A stretch of DNA of 63,817 nt from Bacteroidota bacterium (GCA_021155905.1 JAJNBG010000024.1:1-63817); one strand, 5' to 3'. Positions 39,837 through 47,987 are shown, counted from the stretch's first letter. Numbers and translations are program-made. Notes: generated from the letters alone by a model not told the origin.

Positions 39837-40190
39837 AAATCATTTTATACCTCTGTAAAGTCATTTCCTATTAATCAAAATCCATTTTATACCAGTGAAA
39901 AATCACTTAATACCTCTGTAAAATCATTTTCTATTAATCAAAAACCATTTTCTACCAATCAAAAACCATTTTATACCTCTGTGAAATCATTTTCTATTAA
40001 TCAAAAACTGTTTTATACCAATCGAAAATCATTTTATTCTCCTGTAAAATCATTTTCTACCAGTCAAAATCTATTTTCTACCAGTCAAAAATCATTTTAT
40101 ACCCCTGTGAATTCATTTTCCATTAATCAAATTCCATTTTATACCTCTGTAAAATCATTTTCTACCAGTCAAAAATCGTTTTGCACTCCG
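39837..40190 (+). repeat. 21-nt tandem repeat array, about 17 units
   Basis: Sixteen whole units and one partial unit of consensus AAATCATTTTMTAYYWNTSWA. Three unit types, ending ACCTCTGTA, ATTAATCAA and ACCARTCAA, alternate to give a 63-nt higher-order period over the first 12 units. The array is a multiple of 3 and free of stop codons in one frame, where it would encode heptads such as KSFYTSV and KSFSINQ. Confidence 0.9.
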
Positions 40191-40192
40191 TT

Positions 40193-40215
40193 GTCGCGGA
40201 CATGTTGTCCGTGAC
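40193..40215. repeat. Short inverted repeat at the end of the tandem array
   Basis: GTCGCGGACA and TGTCCGTGAC pair with one mismatch around a 3-nt loop (40193-40202 with 40206-40215). It resembles a REP-type hairpin. Confidence 0.5.
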
Positions 40216-40296
40216 CAGCCGAAATTAATTGATAATCCGGAGAAGATAATTTCATGGAAGACCTATATGGAATTGATACAAATCAAAATTTGTCAT

Positions 40297-40342
40297 TCCC
40301 GAAAATAATTCGGGATCCGAAACATAAGTCACGGATCCCGAA
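40297..40342. repeat. Overlapping hairpins downstream of the SBBP gene
   Basis: TCCCGAA (40297-40303) can pair with TTCGGGA (40309-40315), or TTCGGGATCCG (40309-40319) can pair with CGGATCCCGAA (40332-40342). The two structures exclude each other. It could be a 3-prime structure of the minus-strand gene ending at 40365 or another dispersed repeat. Confidence 0.5.
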
Positions 40343-40364
40343 TTTATGAGTGCCTGATGCGATG

Positions 40365-42779
40365 TTATTTTTTCACTACTATTTTTTGCATGATGGTTTG
40401 TCGCTGATCAGTTATTCTGATAAAGTAAATCCCTGAATTCAGATCCTCCATAGAAACAGAATAATTATTTGAATTATCCAGTTTGAAATGCCTGATCGTT
40501 TGTCCTAACTCATTTTCAATAGAACAATCCGCTTTCCCTGTTCCGCTTATGCTGATGTAACCGGACGAAGGATTAGGATATATCTTCACGGCATTGGAGT
40601 TTAACATGGAGGCCATACCGGTACACAGGTCAACAACAATCGAAGAAGTGTCAGAATTAGTGCAGGTGTTGGCATCTGTGTATGTATACACAATAGCAAA
40701 TGTTCCGCTTCCTGCCGTATTAGGATTAAATGTGTTTCCACTAACCGCTGTGCCACTGTATGTACCACCTGAAGGAGAGGCATTACCCAGAGTCATGGAA
40801 GTAACGGTAACACATACCATCGATGTTGACTCATTATAAACCACACTTGGTAATGCGTTGCCTGTAACCATGATAGTTTGTGTTGGCGAAGTACCACAGG
40901 TGTTGGTGGCGCTTACCATCAGCGTACCACCTGATGCCATAGCCATCGTTGAGATGGTATTAGTGGAACTGGTACCCGGCCAGCCTGATGGCAGCATCCA
41001 GTTATATGACGTGGCATTGGATATAACAGGTACACTGTACGTAGCGGCAGTTCCTTCACAAAGAACGGTGGAACCACTGATAGCAGATGGCATTACCGGA
41101 ATGGTATTGACCGATACTGTTACTGCCGGTGAAATGGCTGTACATCCCATGGTGTTTGTTACTGCTATTGAATAATTCCCACTGGCATAAATAGCAGTGG
41201 TTTGAGTTGTTACACCATTACTCCATGCATAAGATGGAAAGGCGGTGGACATCAGTACAACGGAATCGCCCATGCAAAAGCTTGTGGGCCCATTGGCCGT
41301 AACTACAGGATCAGCCATCTGGCATAATTTTAACAGGAAAGCATCGGCAATGCCGTTAGATGTCACATTATACACAGCAGCTCTTGGATCAAAATCAACA
41401 GTATTGTAATAATAACCAGCCACGTATATATTCTCATTATCATCCACATAAATGGATGCGCCTTCATCAAGACCCGGACCTTCAAAACTTCTTGCCCACA
41501 CAAAATTTCCCGCATTGCTCAGCTTACTTACAAAAATATGCGGTTCAAGGTTATATACTGCCGGACCCGGATCAAAATCAGCTGTGGCGTTGGAAAAACC
41601 GGTTGTATAAACATTTCCGCTCTGGTCAATATCAATAGCGTAAGCGTACTCGGCGCCAGCACTCGCCCCCAGTTTTTTTGCCCAAACCAGGTTTCCGCCG
41701 GCATCCAGTTTGGCAACATAGGAATCCGGATCAGCTGAACTGGAAGTTGCTAACGTATAAGTTCCTGATCCCGGATCAAAATCAACCACACCTTTCAAGA
41801 GACCAGCAGTATACACATTTCCCGCAGCATCGGTAACAATAGCGTTTCCTTTACCATAATCCGCTGTTCCACTGAAACTAACAGCCCATAAAAAATTGCC
41901 GGATGCGTTCAGTTTAGTCACATAAGCATCATCGTTCCCTGAAGATGTGATGGTGTAAGTTGCACCGGAAGGATCGAAATCTGCAGTATCATGAAAACCA
42001 CCGGTTGCAAGAATATTTCCTGCGGCATCCACTGTTACACTAATACCAACATCACTTCCGGGCCCGCCAAAGCTTTTAGCCCATATCAAATTTGCGGCCG
42101 TATCAAGCTTACTGACAAATGCATCCGCAGAACCAACGGCAGTAAGGTTGGTAACTCCGGCTCCCGGATCAAAATCAACCGTATCGTAAAAGGTACCGGT
42201 CATGACGATGTTACCCGCCTGGTCAAAACTAAGTGAATTGGCATTTTCACTGTTTGAACCTCCAAATGTTTTTGCCCAGACAAGAGATCCGTTCTGATTT
42301 AATTTCACCAGGAAAATATCATATCCGTTGGCAGTCACACTATATGTTCCTACACCCGGATCAAAGTCTGTGGTCCCGGTGTAGTTACCAGCGATATAGG
42401 AATTACCGGCGGAATCAACCAACATCGACCATGGCGTATTAAAAGTTCCAAGTCCTCCCATATACTTTGCCCAGATAAAATTTCCGGCAGGGTCCATTTT
42501 GGTAACAAAAATACCGGAGGTACCGGGCGAGTTTAAGGTATAGGTCCCCGGCCCCGGGTCAAAATCCATGGTACCGCTAAATGCGCCCACCATGTATATG
42601 TTGCCTTGGTCATCAAAACCAAAATCGTGTGCTACATCGGCCTGTGTTCCTCCAATACTTTTGATCCACATTAAATTTGCATCCTGTGATCTGAGAACAA
42701 ATCCGTTAATGATCAGTATGACCATTACAAAGAAAGAGTTCAATCTCCGTTCATTTTTTTTAGTAGTTGTATAGTTCAT
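40365..42779 (-). CDS. SBBP-repeat beta-propeller protein with type IX sorting domain
   Basis: About 804 residues from the ATG at 42777-42779, which gives a proper signal peptide (FFVMVILIINGFVLRSQ); the longer reading to 42860 has no such signal. About nine SBBP repeats of 45-50 residues follow (WAKSFGGPGSDVGISVTVDA, NILATGGFHDTADFDPSG pattern), then PKD/Ig-like segments (ANGPTSFCMGDSVVLMST, GSTVLCEGTAATYSV) and a type A sorting domain (KIYPNPSSGYISISG, GIYFIRIT). It is probably a surface-attached or secreted protein; ligand unknown. Confidence 0.9.
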   Translation of the reverse strand: MNYTTTKKNERRLNSFFVMVILIINGFVLRSQDANLMWIKSIGGTQADVAHDFGFDDQGNIYMVGAFSGTMDFDPGPGTYTLNSPGTSGIFVTKMDPAGNFIWAKYMGGLGTFNTPWSMLVDSAGNSYIAGNYTGTTDFDPGVGTYSVTANGYDIFLVKLNQNGSLVWAKTFGGSNSENANSLSFDQAGNIVMTGTFYDTVDFDPGAGVTNLTAVGSADAFVSKLDTAANLIWAKSFGGPGSDVGISVTVDAAGNILATGGFHDTADFDPSGATYTITSSGNDDAYVTKLNASGNFLWAVSFSGTADYGKGNAIVTDAAGNVYTAGLLKGVVDFDPGSGTYTLATSSSADPDSYVAKLDAGGNLVWAKKLGASAGAEYAYAIDIDQSGNVYTTGFSNATADFDPGPAVYNLEPHIFVSKLSNAGNFVWARSFEGPGLDEGASIYVDDNENIYVAGYYYNTVDFDPRAAVYNVTSNGIADAFLLKLCQMADPVVTANGPTSFCMGDSVVLMSTAFPSYAWSNGVTTQTTAIYASGNYSIAVTNTMGCTAISPAVTVSVNTIPVMPSAISGSTVLCEGTAATYSVPVISNATSYNWMLPSGWPGTSSTNTISTMAMASGGTLMVSATNTCGTSPTQTIMVTGNALPSVVYNESTSMVCVTVTSMTLGNASPSGGTYSGTAVSGNTFNPNTAGSGTFAIVYTYTDANTCTNSDTSSIVVDLCTGMASMLNSNAVKIYPNPSSGYISISGTGKADCSIENELGQTIRHFKLDNSNNYSVSMEDLNSGIYFIRITDQRQTIMQKIVVKK

Positions 42780-43004
42780 GGTTCTTTTTTTTAGTTGTTT
42801 AAATATTACAAACCCGCATTGGGCCGGCGTTAAATTTAAAACCGGGTAGCCCCGAAGCATATAATAATCGTTGAAGGCTAAAATTTAATAGCCAGCCTGA
42901 TAATATATTGTAATATTAATTTTAGGGATTGTGGGATAAGTGTAAATGGGTGATAGTATAATATCATTTACTAATTTAGTATCTTTCGTTGCATCCTCAG
43001 ATTC

Positions 43005-43754
43005 ATGAATATGGAATTCAATCCAAATAATCCTACTATCAAGCTCTGTCTCCAGGGAATGGCCTTGGAAGACGCCGGCCAACCCGAAGAAGCACGCACA
43101 ACATTTCTGCAGGCCTGGAACGAAGCATGCAACGACTTTGAAAAATTTATCGCGGCATTTTATGTTTCCCGGCAACAGAAAAATGTTCCCGACAAAATAC
43201 GCTGGCTTCAAACTTGTCTTGCTCTTGCCTTGAAATTAAATAACGAGGCGGTGAATGGTGCCTTGCCTTCACTCTATTCAAACATTGCCAAATGCTATGA
43301 GGATTTGAGAGACCCGGAGAATGCGAAAAAAAATCATGAGCTGGCCATTTCGTTTTCAGACAAACCATCCGATAATGGCCCTTTTTATCACGGAACAAGG
43401 GCGGATCTTCAGGTCGGTGATCTGCTGACACCGGGAGGCAAATCGAATTACAAACAGGATCTCGTTATGAATCATATTTACTTTACAGCCCTGGCTAACG
43501 GAGCGGGACTTGCAGCAGCCTTATCACAAGATGATGGTCATGAACGGGTTTATATAGTTGAACCAACCGGTAGCTTTGAAAATGACCCTAATGTGACCAA
43601 TAAAAAGTTTCCGGGTAATCCAACACGTTCCTACCGCACGAAAGAACCTTTGAAAATAGTTGGTGAAGTCACAGATTGGGTAAGACAAACACCAGAGGAC
43701 ATTAAAAAATGGCGCGAAAAGCTTGCGAATAATAAAGGAGAAATAATTAATTGA
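43005..43754 (+). CDS. Rifampin ADP-ribosyltransferase-like (Arr) protein with TPR-like N-terminal domain
   Basis: A 249-residue protein (ATG 43005; ATG 43011 is also possible). Residues 1-115 are a helical TPR-like domain (LCLQGMALEDAGQPEEA, YSNIAKCYEDLRDPENAK). Residues 125-235 match Arr enzymes: GPFYHGTRADLQVGDLLTPG, NHIYFTALANG, VYIVEPTGSFENDPNVT, KFPGNPTRSYRTKEPL and VGEVTDW. Arr inactivates rifampin by ADP-ribosylation using NAD; the histidine, tyrosine and aspartate linked to catalysis are all kept. The fusion resembles proteins in other Bacteroidota. Activity on rifampin is likely but not shown. Confidence 0.88.
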   Translation: MNMEFNPNNPTIKLCLQGMALEDAGQPEEARTTFLQAWNEACNDFEKFIAAFYVSRQQKNVPDKIRWLQTCLALALKLNNEAVNGALPSLYSNIAKCYEDLRDPENAKKNHELAISFSDKPSDNGPFYHGTRADLQVGDLLTPGGKSNYKQDLVMNHIYFTALANGAGLAAALSQDDGHERVYIVEPTGSFENDPNVTNKKFPGNPTRSYRTKEPLKIVGEVTDWVRQTPEDIKKWREKLANNKGEIIN

Positions 43755-43756
43755 TC

Positions 43757-44065
43757 ATGGAAAATGAATACAGAAAAAGCATAAGCCATTTTAAACGGCC
43801 GATCACTGAATTTAATGAGATGAGGGCAAGTCAAATGAGTAAGAGGTTTGGGATCAATGAGGCCAATGGAAACGTGATTACCATTGATAAGTTCCTTTGA
43901 CCTGGACGGTTTGAGGAAACAGAAAATTCTATAAAAGTGCGCTTTAATATCTATCCTAATGGTTTAATGCAGTATGAAGTGGAGATCGCTCCGGTGAACA
44001 GAGCGTTTATTTATGAGGACAATACCATTGCCATAGGACGTTTCGCTGAGACTTTTAAAGAATAG
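43757..44065 (+). pseudogene. Decayed paralogue of the 39250-39564 protein
   Basis: ATG at 43757, 2 nt after the arr stop codon. It begins MENEYRKSISHFKRPITEFN, matching the intact paralogue, then a 2-nt loss near 43872 shifts it into a TGA. A further 1-nt loss near 43908 restores the original frame, which ends with NTIAIGRFAETFKE and TAG at 44063-44065. Both indels are seen by direct alignment with 39250-39564. Confidence 0.8.
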
Positions 44066-44215
44066 AATTTCACATCTTTTCACATATGAAAAATCCGGGA
44101 AACAATTGCCGGTACTGGCCTTACAGATGTTACCGGTAATCGAATAAGAGAAAAACCCGCTCAAAACTATCGTACCTTTACAATAGATTTAGTATTAAAC
44201 TAAAACATTGAAATC

Positions 44216-44368
44216 ATGAAAACATTAATTGTAATGGCCTTAGCAGGAGTAGCTCTTACCTGGGCCGCCAGATATTTTAAAATCACATCATTTGAACAGG
44301 TTAAAGATTTGGTACCTGAATTAAAAAAGGTAATTCCAAACATCAAACAAATGATGGCACATAACTAG
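44216..44368 (+). CDS. Small membrane protein (50 residues)
   Basis: ATG 44216, TAG 44366-44368. The 50-residue product has a single hydrophobic segment (TLIVMALAGVALTWAA) and an amphipathic, lysine-rich C-terminal part (FEQVKDLVPELKKVIPNIKQ). It has its own strong terminator, which supports real expression. It could be a membrane-associated regulator or toxin-like peptide; no family is recognised. Confidence 0.55.
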   Translation: MKTLIVMALAGVALTWAARYFKITSFEQVKDLVPELKKVIPNIKQMMAHN

Positions 44369-44381
44369 AAATAGTTTTTTG

Positions 44382-44410
44382 AGCCCGGATATACCATCCG
44401 GGCTTTTTTA
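44382..44410 (+). terminator. Rho-independent terminator of the small membrane protein gene
   Basis: A perfect 9-bp stem AGCCCGGAT (44382-44390) and ATCCGGGCT (44396-44404), 5-nt loop, then a T run. Confidence 0.9.
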
Positions 44411-44452
44411 TTTTATAACAGTACTTCTTTTAAGGTGTAAATATTTCTTTCT

Positions 44453-45000
44453 GATACTTTTGCTAAAAGTATCCATCACGCAAGACGTGACTTCTTCTTT
44501 TTCTTTTTGCTTGAACAAAAAGAAACAAAAATTCAAGGCGAAAGACCAACCGCCATTTTTTGCGCGCAAGGCTGCCCAGGAAACGGAGTGAAAACCTGCA
44601 CACATGCTGGCTCTTCGCTAAAAAAGTTCACTGAACTTTTTCTTAACGCTCAGCCCCGCACTCTTTCGCCAAAATCAGCCGCACTATTACCAACGTATGA
44701 TAGATATGCTAAGCATACACTATCAAAGTTTTATAGCACGTCTATATCTCACAAGAGCATGATGAACATCGACTCTATATTAATGGCCTATTAAAATTTT
44801 GCGTAAAAATCAAGCAGTATCAAATGCGGGAGCATGAGCGTAGATGGTTTGGGCTGTTCGCGAAGCACTTTCAAAGCATCAGCTTGATGCCGCGCAGATT
44901 TTAGCTAAATTTTAATAAGCCTTGATTTTTTTGTTAAGCTACACACAGGCTGGCTCAAACATCCACTGGATGCTTGCCCTATATCAAGACAAAAAGTTAG
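44453..45000. repeat. MITE-like composite repeat E, copy 2, filling a 640-nt gap
   Basis: The left end starts GATACTTTTGCTAAAAGTATC and goes on with CTTTTTGCTTGAACAAAAAG and AAATTCAAGGC. The right end, read on the minus strand, starts CTAACTTTTTGTCTTGATAT and later AACAAAAAAATCAAGGC, so the ends are inverted copies of each other and of copy 1. The middle includes the module shared with 39780-39820 in opposite orientation (44728-44767) and AAATGCGGGAGCATGAGCGT. No transposase gene is inside. ORFs here are chance. Confidence 0.65.
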
Positions 45001-45007
45001 TCCAACC

Positions 45008-45394
45008 TTAATTCTCTGAAACCTCGATCATATGGAAAGGAAGATCTACCATGCCTTCAAAATTCCTGCCGGCAGCTAAAATATCTTCGTCATTTTCTTC
45101 ATACAACCAGTTTACATTTACGGGTAAACCTGCGCCTTTATTAAATTTTTCCAGTTTCTTGAATACGCTTAACAGGCAGGCCGAAGAACTACTATTATAG
45201 TATTCCAACTGGATGTTTAATACCGTATTGTTTTTAGGATTGGAAAGGTATTTATCGAGAGCGGAAAATAAAGGATTATAAAATTCAATGGAATTTTCAG
45301 GAATAGAACGGCCGGAAATATTCAATTCACCCTTCTCCATATCAAATTTAATATCGGGTGTATTGGCAGTGGCAGCTATCGTGTATTTTTCCAT
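45008..45394 (-). CDS. SiaC family (DUF1987) regulatory phosphoprotein
   Basis: A 128-residue protein. It matches SiaC along its length: TPDIKFDMEKGELNISGRSIPEN is split here as TPDIKFDMEKGELNISG and RSIPENSIEFYNPL, then IQLEYYNSSSSACLLSVFKK and VNVNWLYEENDEDIL, DLPFHMIEV. In Pseudomonas SiaC is phosphorylated by SiaB and dephosphorylated by the SpoIIE-type phosphatase SiaA, controlling biofilm formation. The NSSSS patch (67-71) is where I would expect the phospho-site. A TPR-SpoIIE phosphatase is encoded at 53159-55456. Confidence 0.82.
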   Translation of the reverse strand: MEKYTIAATANTPDIKFDMEKGELNISGRSIPENSIEFYNPLFSALDKYLSNPKNNTVLNIQLEYYNSSSSACLLSVFKKLEKFNKGAGLPVNVNWLYEENDEDILAAGRNFEGMVDLPFHMIEVSEN

Positions 45395-45636
45395 CGTTCA
45401 ATCTTTAATATAAAAACTCTAATCTGAGTTAGAGTGTAGTTCCGGAGTTAAATTTAAAGAAATTTATTGATTAGAAACATTAGTTACTCGTGAAACTGTA
45501 AAACGAACAAGTAAAAACACTATTTAACTGAGCGAATAAATTATTGCTTTTTATTGATTTTTAGACTGAAAAACAACAATAAATAGTGTAAACTAGGTTT
45601 ATCCTTCTTGATTTTTCGTTTATCCCGAAAAAACGA

Positions 45637-45665
45637 CCAGTTATCGGAAAAAAGATGCCAGTTAT
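45637..45665 (+). promoter_or_regulatory. Paired direct repeats, possible LytTR-type binding site
   Basis: CCAGTTAT occurs at 45637-45644 and 45658-45665, exactly 21 nt apart (two helical turns), each preceded by GAAAAAA. Spacing and sequence fit LytTR-family sites, about 65 nt upstream of the type IX cargo gene at 45731. The rest of the 336-nt gap (45395-45730) shows an imperfect AT-rich inverted repeat near 45541-45590 and nothing else. Confidence 0.45.
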
Positions 45666-45730
45666 TTATTCCCGCTTCCGAGCCGCTAAAGAATAATTAG
45701 ATTTACCCTGTATTCATTAAAAACCACTAT

Positions 45731-46960
45731 ATGAAAATTAAATGCACACTATTATTACTATTGGGCTCTGCGCTTTTGACGCATATTAAAGCCCAGTCTT
45801 GTTCCGGCGGATTTATTTTCCAATACACCGGAAGTACTAATATGGTCTGGTTCCAGGACCATTCCAATTCAAATCAAAGCTGGCAAAGGGATTACACCAA
45901 CTGGGATTTTTCTGATGGCACACAGGATACGGGAAAAGCACTCGTTCATACTTTTCCTCAGCCTCTCATTTATAATGTGAAAAAAGAAACTAAATTTTCA
46001 GAAATTGGAAATCCGTCCAACTTTTGTATTGTAACAGACTCTATGTATATCGATGCCTCCATTCCGGGTTCGATGATATGCAATCCTCACTACAAACTCA
46101 AATTACAATGGATAACAGGCTCCACTTATGGTATTTCCAGTTATTACAGTGGATGCGGCTATACTCTAAAGGAGATAGCGGTTACAGGACCCATCTTCTC
46201 GGTGCCCAATGGTCCAATGCCAAGCTATTATTCAACCAGCCAGAATTTTTTTACCTATAATTTACCATCCATTGATTCAGATTATGTTTTTACCCAACAT
46301 GTCATTCTGCCTACAATTAATGGCAACAGTGGTGCCATTGCAAGCGGCAGAATATTGACACACGATAGTATCAAAACAACCCCACAGGATTGTCATGCTT
46401 CTTTTTTTATGTTACCGGCTGATAGTTCGATGAATAACTGGACCATTCAGAATTATTCTTCTTCAGCAGGAACACTGTCTTATTTCTGGGATTTTGGAGA
46501 CGGGGCCACATCAACCCAGATCAGTCCGTCACATACCTATTCAACCGTTGGAACCTATACTGTTTGCTTAACGGTGAACAGCGGAACCTGCTCCGATACT
46601 TATTGTTCAACAGCCTTTACCGATTCCACACAAATTGGTTACGGAATGAAAAAACTGAATGTCGTTCACATGAATATTTCCAATGTGAGTGTCGGGGTTT
46701 CAGAAAATTCAAACAACATTGGTAAGATAAGTTTGTTTCCTAACCCGGCGAGCAATGAATTAAACATAGCCTATAGAGAGAAAGAATCCTGCCAGGTAAC
46801 AGTTGCTGACCTTATTGGCCGCCAGCATATTCAAATCGATACCGATAAAAATGCTGACTCCGTCAAATTAAATATTGATCAATTACCGGCAGGTATTTAT
46901 GTGATTCAATTAAGATCTCAGGGCAAGGCGGTCTACAATGGTAAATTCATTAAAGAATAA
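45731..46960 (+). CDS. PKD-domain secreted protein with type IX sorting domain
   Basis: A 409-residue protein with a signal peptide (residues 1-21, ALLTHIKAQ), an N-terminal PKD-like segment (WDFSDGTQDTGKALVHTF), a unique middle, a second PKD domain (YFWDFGDGATSTQISPSHTY) and a type A sorting domain (ISLFPNPASNELNIAY, PAGIYVIQLRS). It is cargo of the type IX secretion system, probably surface-attached. Possible control by a LytTR-type regulator is suggested by paired direct repeats upstream. Confidence 0.85.
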   Translation: MKIKCTLLLLLGSALLTHIKAQSCSGGFIFQYTGSTNMVWFQDHSNSNQSWQRDYTNWDFSDGTQDTGKALVHTFPQPLIYNVKKETKFSEIGNPSNFCIVTDSMYIDASIPGSMICNPHYKLKLQWITGSTYGISSYYSGCGYTLKEIAVTGPIFSVPNGPMPSYYSTSQNFFTYNLPSIDSDYVFTQHVILPTINGNSGAIASGRILTHDSIKTTPQDCHASFFMLPADSSMNNWTIQNYSSSAGTLSYFWDFGDGATSTQISPSHTYSTVGTYTVCLTVNSGTCSDTYCSTAFTDSTQIGYGMKKLNVVHMNISNVSVGVSENSNNIGKISLFPNPASNELNIAYREKESCQVTVADLIGRQHIQIDTDKNADSVKLNIDQLPAGIYVIQLRSQGKAVYNGKFIKE

Positions 46961-46976
46961 AATACACCGACATTAT

Positions 46977-47014
46977 AAAAAAAGAACTACCAAATAGGTA
47001 GTTCTTTTTTTTAT
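46977..47014. terminator. Bidirectional terminator between the PKD protein and rluF
   Basis: An 11-bp stem AAAGAACTACC (46981-46991) and GGTAGTTCTTT (46997-47007), 5-nt loop, with A run before and T run after, so it works on both strands. Confidence 0.9.
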
Positions 47015-47706
47015 TCTAATTGAGCAAATAATTCTGCCAGTTCAGTTTCGGTTAAATCTCTCCATTCCCCGATTTTTAATTTATCGAGTTTGATATTCAT
47101 CACCCTCACTCTCTGCAATTTGATAACCTGGTAATCATAGGCATTACACATCCGACGAATCTGCCTGTTCCTGCCCTGTGTTAAAATAATACGGAAGATC
47201 CGCTTGGAATTTGGCTCTCTTGAAACGATGCAAGGTTTTGTTTTCACTCCCTCAATTTCTATACCTTCTGAAATCTCTTTCAGGAAAGCTGTCCTCACCG
47301 GTAAGTTCAGGGTCACGATGTATTCTTTTTCGTGCTCAAATTTGGAGTTTCCTATTTTATTAATGATCTCTCCGTGATTAGTCAATAAGATCAGTCCTTC
47401 CGATTCTTTATCCAGTCTTCCAACCGGGTAAATTGCCTGGGGATGACCAATAGCATCAATGATGTTATTTTCGATTTTCTCGGAGGTACATTCAACGCCT
47501 TTAGGTTTGTTATAGACAATATAGGTCGGGATGAATTCTTTCTTCTCCAGTTCTACACCATCAATTAAAATCACATCACCTTCTTTTATTTGAGTACTAA
47601 AAGTCGCTACTTTCCCGTTGACCGTGATTCTTTTTTCTTCAATCATATCGTAAGCTTTACGCCTTGATGTAAAACCTGATTGGCCTATGTATTTATCTAC
47701 TTTCAT
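47011..47706 (-). CDS. 23S rRNA pseudouridine synthase RluF-like
   Basis: A 231-residue RsuA/RluB-family pseudouridine synthase. It has an N-terminal S4 RNA-binding domain (DKYIGQSGFTSRRKAYDMIE), the catalytic aspartate in GRLDKESEGLILLTNHG, EKEYIVTL and the C-terminal QGRNRQIRRMCNAYDYQV. The motif order and the LKIGEWRDLTETEL ending favour RluF (position 2604 of 23S rRNA, and tRNA-Tyr in E. coli) over RluB. Start is ATG at 47704-47706. Confidence 0.85.
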   Translation of the reverse strand: MKVDKYIGQSGFTSRRKAYDMIEEKRITVNGKVATFSTQIKEGDVILIDGVELEKKEFIPTYIVYNKPKGVECTSEKIENNIIDAIGHPQAIYPVGRLDKESEGLILLTNHGEIINKIGNSKFEHEKEYIVTLNLPVRTAFLKEISEGIEIEGVKTKPCIVSREPNSKRIFRIILTQGRNRQIRRMCNAYDYQVIKLQRVRVMNIKLDKLKIGEWRDLTETELAELFAQLE

Positions 47707-47720
47707 TTTTTCTAATTTGG

Positions 47721-47831
47721 GCCTGACCCGATCCGCCAGCTGGCGGATCGGGTCAGGCTTTTCGTTTCAATCTTTTTGGGCTTCGGGAGACTCAGCTACC
47801 AAAAAGGATTTCCACTGCAATCCTTAACGCG
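47721..47831. repeat. 38-bp perfect palindrome joined to a GGGCGTT-family repeat (copy 2)
   Basis: GCCTGACCCGATCCGCCAG (47721-47739) is followed directly by its exact reverse complement (47740-47758), with no loop. The remainder has the GTTTCAATCTTTTTGG and AAAAAGGATTTCC hairpin and the CAATCCTTAACGCG end of the family seen at 29217 and 50039. The palindrome replaces the usual left end. Confidence 0.8.
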
Positions 47832-47854
47832 TTTTAAATTTTATTCAACTTATT

Positions 47855-47948
47855 TGTCCGTTCGAGTGATTTTTCGCTGCCTCTTTTGCGAAAAATTGTA
47901 TCGAGAACTCTTTTATCACCTTCGTTCCTCAGGCTACTCGAACTGACG
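47855..47948. repeat. Nested inverted repeat downstream of the DEAD helicase gene
   Basis: An inner hairpin pairs GTTCGAGTGATTTTTCGC with GCGAAAAATTGTATCGAGAA (last C at 47908). An outer pair joins GTTCGAGT at the left with ACTCGAAC at the right end. It carries the CTCGAACTGAC end of the TCGACTTCGCTC family. 47707-47987 otherwise contains no gene. Confidence 0.65.
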
Positions 47949-47987
47949 TAATTTCCAATCCGCAAAATCAGTGAGATCTGTGGGAAA

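Noticed and set aside
39837..40190. CRISPR array
   Set aside because: There are no unique spacers; all 21-nt units are contiguous variants of each other, and no cas gene is near.
39699..40214. Open frame of 171 codons across the 21-nt array
   Set aside because: Its first third is a dispersed repeat with no protein character and the rest is pure tandem repeat; any 21-nt repeat without a stop stays open by necessity. No start signal is seen.
42780..42860. N-terminal extension of the SBBP protein
   Set aside because: It would hide the signal peptide; the ATG at 42777-42779 gives a proper export signal.
44507..44794. Open frame of 95 codons within the composite repeat
   Set aside because: It overlaps hairpins and the module shared with 39780-39820, and the peptide has no family likeness.
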